Shown here piece by piece: positions 57,709 to 64,000 of a stretch of 64,000 nt of DNA. The stretch spans positions 3,410,001 through 3,474,000 of the forward strand of contig NC_080577.1 in assembly GCF_029962835.1 (NCBI RefSeq). The letters are read 5' to 3'. A program made the position numbers and the translations under genes. The notes under the pieces are model-generated. The model was not told where the DNA came from, ran no database searches, and worked only from the letters and a program-made list of their open reading frames with translations. Each line of letters opens with the position of its first letter. Within the stretch, counting starts at the first letter, position 1. This stretch comes from Magnolia sinica. Lineage: Eukaryota; Streptophyta; Magnoliopsida; Magnoliales; Magnoliaceae.

Positions 57709-58060
57709 GGGCCTATTTGGCCGGGCGAATCCCATGGGATTAGGAGAGATGGGATGGATTTTAAGGTAATTATGATGGTATAAGTGGATTGGTTTAAGAT
57801 CCATGGGATTGCTATATCCCGGGACAAGTTCACTGGGTCTGTTATCCTGGGATTTTAGCTTCTAATCCATCCAACCAAAGGATGAGATTAATTTTAAGGT
57901 AATGATGGTGATGGCAATGGATTGTTTTAAGATCCATGGGATTGCTTATATCCCGGGACAAGTTCACCGGGTCTATTTGGCTCGTCATGCATATATATCC
58001 CTGGATATCGCGATCCCATCCCTCCTAATACCGTGGGATCGGTCCCGGCCAAACAGGCCC
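57709..58060. mobile_element. PIF/Harbinger-like MITE with 3-bp target duplication
   Basis: Terminal inverted repeat GGGCCTATTTGGCCGGG (left) and CCCGGCCAAACAGGCCC (right). Flanking TGA at 57,706-57,708 and 58,061-58,063. Inside, a block with taagatccatgggattgct and atcccgggacaagttcac occurs twice, about 135 bp apart. Confidence 0.88.
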
Positions 58061-58784
58061 TGAATGTATCATAATTTATGATACATCCGCTGCATCTGAT
58101 CGTTCCTCATTTAAAATAAAAATTAAAATAATAATAATGATAATAATAATAAAAGAGGAAAAAAATAAATTAGAATGTAAAACTAATACAACATTACTGA
58201 GATGGACCGGAGGCCTTTGTAAATCCCTGAATACATACATGCGGCCCTATCAAAAAGCATGCATGCACGTTCAAACATACTTGCACACGTGCAAGCATGC
58301 AAGCGCGAGCATGAAATTTTGATGTACGGGAAGTGTTAGTCGCGACGACATCTAATCGTATGAAAACTTTTGGGCAAACGTGAGGTGATTCCCAGAACAC
58401 GTGACAATGGGGCCAACTTGTGAAGGATCCAAGCCGATCATCAGGTAGGAGCCACTGTCAAAGTACCCTGGCCCAGAAATCAAGAATGTTCACTTACCAG
58501 GTGGGCCACATATCCATCATCTATTGATAACTGTCCATTTTTCCCTTGCAAGCGTGGCCCAGATGAAGTGTGGACTGGCCTGATTTTGGACCAGAGCATG
58601 TTCTGTGGCACCCACCCGATGAACGACCTGGATGCCTCACATGTGTGCCACATGGGCATGTATACCACGAATCACCACGGCCATCTAATCAACATGTGTG
58701 ACACACACCACAGACAATAGTCAGGCATAAGAAGGGGGAAAAAAAAAAAAGGAGAAGGAAGTCAATTTTGAAGGCGAAGATGGA

Positions 58785-59093
58785 TCAGCTCATCTCAACC
58801 GTCTGTACTTCTGGGCCCTCCATTATACTGTCTAAGGAGGGTTTCCAACCGTCAGCTCTGCCTCTACCTCTCTTAACCTCCACCAAAGCATCCTCCAACC
58901 TCTTCCTTCCTCCCTTCTCCCTCAGCTCAAGTAGCAGCCATCCCAGCTCCTCTTTGCTCACCAAGATCTTAACCGTACAACATCCTTCCTTTGGCTTCTG
59001 CTGCTGTTGTAGCTGTTGCTGTAGTTGTTGTTGTTGTTGTTTCTTTTTTCCTTTATTGTAGCCACGGGTCCAAGACTCTAAGCAGTTGCCCAT
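58785..59093 (-). CDS. MGNC-type small protein with polyglutamine tract, intact
   Basis: Single exon, 102 residues, ATG at 59,093-59,091. MGNCLESW again offers Gly2 for myristoylation and Cys4 for palmitoylation. Residues 16-32 are lysines followed by a glutamine tract (QQQQQLQQQLQQQQK). The conserved family part begins CCTVKILVSKEELGWLLLEL and ends DGWKPSLDSIMEGPE. Compared with the 46-kb gene, the variable region before the conserved block is replaced by the Gln tract and the second half is shorter. A TATA-like cttttaaatac lies at 59,209-59,199, about 110 bp upstream. The function is unknown; membrane-attached regulator is the family expectation. The upstream region is shared with the 48.8-kb pseudogene. 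Confidence 0.82.
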   Translation of the reverse strand: MGNCLESWTRGYNKGKKKQQQQQLQQQLQQQQKPKEGCCTVKILVSKEELGWLLLELREKGGRKRLEDALVEVKRGRGRADGWKPSLDSIMEGPEVQTVEMS

Positions 59094-59134
59094 TATTTCC
59101 CAGCTTTAAAAGACCTCCTTTCTCAGAAGACCTC

Positions 59135-59800
59135 TCTCCAGCAATGAGTGGTTTTTCTTCCTGTAAATGAAGTTTCTCCTGAGTTGAAGAGAAGTGGGTA
59201 TTTAAAAGGAGGAGTTATTAAGTCCTCGACCTGTACTCGGGTTTTGAGGACCGAAAATTGGGGATTTTTGTTCTGTAATCTATATCGCTGGTCTGTTGGT
59301 AACTCGAAACATGACCTCTATCTATTAACTACACGTGGAAGGTTAATAAGATTAGTATAGAAACGGTCCAATCAAATGAAAAGAAAATCCCAAGATTTGT
59401 GAGCCACAGTCGATCCAATGTGGGGTACAACAGACCGCAATGGTCCGGATTTCTGAGCCATGGGCCCCAAATGTAAGAACAAACTCTCAAGTATAGCGTT
59501 TAAAGCCTCGAGTGGGTCCAGAGGATTCGAGAATAATAGTTTATTCACAAGGTGATTTGCTCAAGGTTCATTTTTTAAAAGTTACGTTGACTGGCTTTTT
59601 TTTCGGGTTCTGGTTGCTTCTCTTTCCTTTTTCTCTTCTTTTCTTCGCTTTCATTATGATTTCTTTTTCTTAATATTTAAAGATTTGCTGGATTTTGTGT
59701 GACTAAGGAGTGATTTGAGGGAGGAAAGAGACATGATTAGGTCCTTATCCTTCACATATTTTGAAAAGAACGTTTACCTTATTTGTCTCCTGTCTCCCTA
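59135..59800 (-). promoter_or_regulatory. Upstream region of the MGNC gene, duplicated at 48.9-49.6 kb
   Basis: See the entry at 48,900-49,570 for the shared blocks. Conservation after the copy at 48.8 kb lost its start may mark promoter elements or just recent duplication. Confidence 0.7.
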
Positions 59801-61300
59801 GCCATCAATCGTAGGCACGTTACTACAAACAGCCCTAGCCACGTTAAACACCCTCGATAATTAACGTATATTATTTTCAAATAACAGACGGAGTTTTGAT
59901 CGAATGCGGGGTCCACACGCACAGCTACCATGAATGGACTGGTCCCAACAGTCAGATGGCACACGTATGAATATGATTGATCCAGGCCATTTACTGAACA
60001 TCGCTGGCAGTCCACTCATGAGCCGGACATGTGTGTTGAATTCGCACGCTTAAAGACTTTGATTCCCACCGTGCATTTTCCTCCTGCAAGTGTGAGATGT
60101 CTGATCATCAGGCCGACATTTTTGTTTTCGGGTGCGGGTCCAATGGGTCAGGTCTGGGCCTTAAAACTTGTTGATAAAATCCCCATTTCTCACCTCGAAT
60201 GTTACTGATCTATCAGTTGATCAAGTGGGCCACACATACACATTTCAGAGGAATGAAATCAAAGGTCTACAACACTTGTATATAAAGCAGGGCCAGGTTA
60301 AAATGACTCGACCCCAAACCTGACCTGGTCTATGGGCCAGCTATAAGGTCCAAGCCTGGCCAAAAGGGGGTCCGGCGGACTACTTGACCCATTGCCAACC
60401 CTAAAACTTTTGGTCCAGCGTACCCCACCTAATGAATGGCCTGGATCCCTGACACGTGTGTCACCCAGTGGTGAAAAGGAGGCCTTGAATGGGAGCGGTA
60501 TGATATTTGGGGAGGAAGGTACCGTCGACACTCTAAAATGGCACGTAAGTGAATGAAATGTTTCTGATATCTTGGACCTTGTAATGCAATAATGACGTTT
60601 TATGGGTGTAAGCATGACGAGGAGATAATGCAATAAAAATGCACAAAGGAGAAAATATCAAAAGAGATGATGAAGATCCTCTCTATTAAATTGATTTTTC
60701 AGTCCCTTTCACCGAACGGCAGGAGAGCGATGTTCCCGCATTTTTAAATCACGAATGCAGGTTAGGGGTCAGCTGTTTTATCACATGGATAGGCTTTTTT
60801 TTAACTATTCGATTCCTAGGGCTTTCCTCCTCAGGGTAGAGGTGTTGACTACTGGAGAGCCCAATCTTCTGGGCCTTCATCCACTTGGCCCCACCAAGAA
60901 CAGGCAAATGAATGATCATAATTATCTGGGCAGTCTGGACTTTTGCATGTTGAATGTGGACCTTTCGTCCCATGGAATCCACACTTCCATGCCATCATTT
61001 AGACAATTGGATAGCTTGATTGATTGGACATGCCCTACCTATACCAGGACCAGTGATTTGGTGAGACTTGATTCGGCCAAGTGCAGCTGTCAAAGGACTC
61101 ATTTAAAGCATGTTTGAAAGTTGTTACTCAACTAGGCCATATCTAGCAGATGCATATATCCCAATCAAATCAAATCAAGTCAGGCCAACTTTAAATCCCA
61201 CCAGGTCTAACAGATGCACATAGCCCAATCAAATCCCACCAGGTCAGTACTCATCAGAGATATCCCTGGTGATTTGGTCACCGGGCACTTCCCATAATGA
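59800..61300. other. Intergenic, hAT-like and MITE fragments
   Basis: A hAT-like right end (cccattgccaaccctaaaac, 60,388-60,408) with its partner-like gggtccaatgggtcagg near 60,136; short direct repeats near 61,150-61,240 (cccaatcaaatc, ccaccaggtc). No gene is supported; the open frames here lack domains. Confidence 0.4.
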
Positions 61301-61329
61301 TGGCCCATGTAACCAGAATACATAACAAT

Positions 61330-61527
61330 GTTTGGTGATACGCCTGGGATCAAAAGAGCAGGCGTTCGACGAGGATTTGTAAATGATTTCCGTGTCTTTT
61401 TGTCAGTCTTGATATGATAGGAGTCCTCGGGTTCTTTTTCTCCCGTGATCTCCCGTATCAGCCTATGTAACTACGGAATTTGCTATCAATGAAGACATTT
61501 TGTTTTTTCTCAAAAAAAAAAAAAAAG
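61330..61527 (+). repeat. Poly-A-tailed retroposon-like end
   Basis: A region ending in atcaatgaagacattttg, tttttctc and a poly-A run (61,511-61,526) looks like the 3' end of a LINE or a processed transcript. No target duplication was recognised and no protein is visible upstream. Confidence 0.4.
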
Positions 61528-61529
61528 GT

Positions 61530-62490
61530 GGCCGGTCTCCACTATTGGATTCTCATTATTGCCACATAGAAGCTATGGTCTTATACTCATATGCTTAATG
61601 GATAAAACTGACCTTTGATTTCTTGAATTGAATATGAGCCAATTCAATATTCATCTTCATACAAAATTGCCGGCTCAACAAATGTTTCCTACGATGGACA
61701 AGGTATCACATAATCCAGAAAAAAACGTTCATTATTTAATAAGATGCACTCAGGGGATGAAAACCGGACACCATACTGTATTGTGTAGTAGGGGGTAACG
61801 TAACATAACAAAACCCCTCAGATGAACCCAGAAAAATCCCCAGGACATGTGTCATAATCCATCGGACCGGAGCTCACTTTTATAAGTTGGACCCATTTTG
61901 GCCCCATTTTCCATTGATACTAACCATTCATCTGTCGGCCTCCATTATGGATGAACCGCTCCCCATAACTCTCCTCTATCAGAGCCATAGGATTGGCGAC
62001 CTGCAAATTGTCAGAAAGAGGGTCGCCGATCCTATTTCCAGACAGGAGTGACGTCAGGCGACTAATTCATAATGGGCTAATGAGATAAACGGTGTATATC
62101 ATAGAAAGGAGACCCAATCAGTACAGCCTCTCACCAAATAAAAGACGACAACTAGTTAGGTTGAGCGTTGCGTTTTTCAACCTGCATTTCAGTCTTTATG
62201 AGGACTAGAGAGACGGGCATTCCGCTGCTTTTTAGATCTAGCCAAGATTTAAAAAGACAAAAATACCTAACCTAGCCTTTTATTTAAAAAAATTTAAAAA
62301 TTAAAATAATAATAATAAACTCTTTTTTTTCTTTTTTTTTGACAGATTTGCTACTGTATGTTTTCATCAAGCTTGATTTCGTTTGCATCCTAGTTTGTTT
62401 CATAAGCTCTCTTAAAGGGTGAAAAGCTCATACTTCGACACTAAATACATGTAGAAGTACAAGTTGGATATACCATTGGAATTATAAGTG
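61530..62490. other. Intergenic sequence, nothing recognised
   Basis: Ordinary composition, a poly-T/AT stretch at 62,280-62,342. No supported feature. Confidence 0.45.
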
Positions 62491-62494
62491 TGAT

Positions 62495-62760
62495 GATTTG
62501 ATACACAGACACTAAGGAATCGTACACGTGGCATCAACCAACTAAAATCAAATGTCCAAATTTTGAGCCCCACCGTATATTACGTTTCACATTTTTAACA
62601 GATTAAAAGATCCTAATATCTTACAAATAAACATTTGAAACGAGACCATCAACTAATTTTCATTTCGACGGTCTATTTGTATGCCACCAATCAGCCATCT
62701 ATAAAATAAAACCAGTGTGATTTCCAGTTTACAAGCCATCTAGGTAGGGACCCACTGCTT
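62495..62760. repeat. R1-family repeat
   Basis: acacagacactaaggaatcg, tacacgtggcatcaaccaac, ccaaattttgagccccac, then catcaactaattttcat and ccaatcagccatc. Compare 51,920-52,160 and 1-300. Confidence 0.5.
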
Positions 62761-62868
62761 GGACAGGTTTCACATAAATTTCCTTCACAATGCATGCAAT
62801 TACTTGGAGCCAGTGTGTCAACCATCAACCCACGCTAGAGCAATGTCGTTTTCCCCCTGCTACAACTA

Positions 62869-63036
62869 GGGCCTGTTTGGATCGTGTGAGAATCCCAACT
62901 TATTCAGATTTTTCATCTGGAAATGTTGGCCGAAGCACGCATTAACTTACGAAGGATGCATCTTACCAGTTGGTTTTCTTTCCAGCAGATGAGCGGAATC
63001 CTATTCCAATCCATTGTCCCACATGGAAACAGGCCC
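62869..63036. mobile_element. PIF/Harbinger-like MITE, short
   Basis: Starts GGGCCTGTTTGG and ends AAACAGGCCC; CTA flanks at 62,866-62,868 and 63,037-63,039. 168 bp. Confidence 0.8.
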
Positions 63037-63403
63037 CTAGAGCAAGCTCTGTGGCTGCCGAACGGTGAGGTGTGGTGAGCACAAGTACATGAACCAGGAG
63101 AAGAAAATATAACTGGTACGTGTGGTATAATACATTTGAGCCAATGTCGCAAACCAGGCAAGATTTTCACGGAATATGAGATGACACCAAAAAAGAACAA
63201 ACAAACAGCAGGTAACGTCTAGTGCCGACATCTAGCAAGCAAATGGAGGGCAAAATAGTTTCCAGGCATTTACACTCCCAAAAATGCAGGAACGCCACTA
63301 AAAGTGGAGACAAGGCAGAGGTCTTTATACATTCCATTCACGTAAAGGAGGTAATCTAAATGCTATATGCTATTTTCAATACCAATATCTAATAACCGTG
63401 GCC

Positions 63404-63734
63404 AAGGCTGTCAATGGGCCAAGCTGGGCGTGTTGGACTCCCATGGTCGGCCCACCACGAGGAAGGAATGAGATTTAACTTTTTATGCATGTACAAAATG
63501 GTTCAGGCAATATTTTTTGGGGCGCAAAATAATAAATGGGCTGGGTCGAGGCTTGTATTTAGCACCATCTTCTATTTGAGGCCAGCCCATGCCCAGATTG
63601 GGCCCATTCATCACTGCCATGTCCTGGGGGTTTACCTGAATTGTAGGGCCATAGCGAGGTCCAAGTGTGGGGTGATCTCAACCCAGCACAAGCCCGGCCA
63701 AAAGCGGAGTTGTTGTAATGTCAATGCTGGGGTG
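63404..63734. repeat. hAT-like fragment
   Basis: Left side aaggctgtcaatgggccaag is a typical hAT MITE start; later blocks gaggccagcccatgcccag and agcccggccaaaagc are the inverted counterparts. No target duplication. Confidence 0.45.
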
Positions 63735-63977
63735 TAGGGCTGCAACTTGGGTTCCAGCCAACCCCAACCTGACTGACCCATCAGGTTGTCAAGGTCCTCA
63801 GATTGGCTTTAGATTGGAAAATGCCAGCCCAATTTGAATCCAGGTTGAGTTCGAGTTGAGCAAATTTGGGTCGGGTTGGAATTTGGGTCTGGTCGAGTTG
63901 CGGGTTGGGTCCTCTTCAAGATAGGTTGGGCTTAAGTTGACCCTCTACCTGAACCAACCTGCCCAAGTTGCAACCTA
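63735..63977. mobile_element. Short hAT-like MITE
   Basis: tagggctgcaacttggg (63,735) and cccaagttgcaaccta (ending 63,977) are inverted repeats with a one-base difference in length. The interior has gggttgggtc and caacccgacc-type words. No 8-bp target duplication found, so the borders may be slightly off. Confidence 0.65.
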
Positions 63978-64000
63978 GATCCGACCTGTACTACAAAACT

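Noticed and set aside
60755-61117. 120-residue plus-strand ORF
   Set aside because: Longest in its region but with no recognisable motif, and repeats overlap its end; could be chance.
1-64000. CRISPR arrays, bacterial operons, rRNA or functional tRNA genes
   Set aside because: The direct repeats here are microsatellites, a minisatellite or transposon parts; no spacer-repeat pattern and no RNA gene was seen.

Overview
This window is nuclear DNA of a flowering plant. The evidence is spliced genes with GT/AG introns, plant-specific protein families (LURP-one-related, small secreted LysM, F-box, MGNC small proteins), Ty3/Gypsy elements with a tRNA-Met-type primer site, and many hAT, Mutator-like and PIF/Harbinger MITEs. 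Very dense inverted-repeat MITEs built around GTGGGGCCCAC look to me like a magnoliid-type genome (Magnoliales/Laurales), but that is an impression that cannot be proved here.

Layout. 0-1 kb: first coding exon of a LURP-one-related gene (minus strand), rest off the left edge. 1-14 kb: repeat-rich; a decayed Gypsy gag interrupted by a nested LTR, an opposite-facing solo LTR with a perfect 5-bp target duplication, another LTR relic and a hAT MITE with a perfect 8-bp duplication. 14.9-16 kb: complete two-exon gene for a 95-aa secreted LysM protein. 16.8-17.3 kb: Mutator-like inverted-repeat MITE. 18.4-21.3 kb: 3' part of a Tat/Retand-like Gypsy element with an antisense ORF and an LTR. 21.3-27.2 kb: a nearly complete Gypsy element with degraded gag-pol, mosaic LTRs and unusual flanks. 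27.9-35.5 kb: complete eight-exon F-box gene (302 aa, At3g61730/RMF type), its introns holding a minisatellite, a SINE and MITEs. 36-45.8 kb: MITEs, a hAT MITE and a solo-LTR relic. 46 kb: single-exon MGNC gene. 48.6-49.6 kb: pseudogene of a second MGNC copy with its upstream region. 49.8-57.7 kb: repeats, including a hAT MITE nested in a Mutator-like MITE. 57.7-58.1 kb: PIF-like MITE. 58.8-59.1 kb: another intact MGNC gene, polyglutamine-rich. 59.8-64 kb: mostly MITEs and retroposon remains.

Five genes look real: LOR (partial), LysM, F-box and two MGNC genes. Four of them carry long GA/CT microsatellites at the leader or exactly at a splice donor. I found no rRNA, tRNA or CRISPR features. 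The points most worth checking are the CT tracts starting at splice donors, the row of frame-neutral exons in the F-box gene, the mosaic LTR pair with a 31-bp flanking duplication, and the MGNC paralogue group with one copy dead at its start codon. I saw no clear new multi-gene system.
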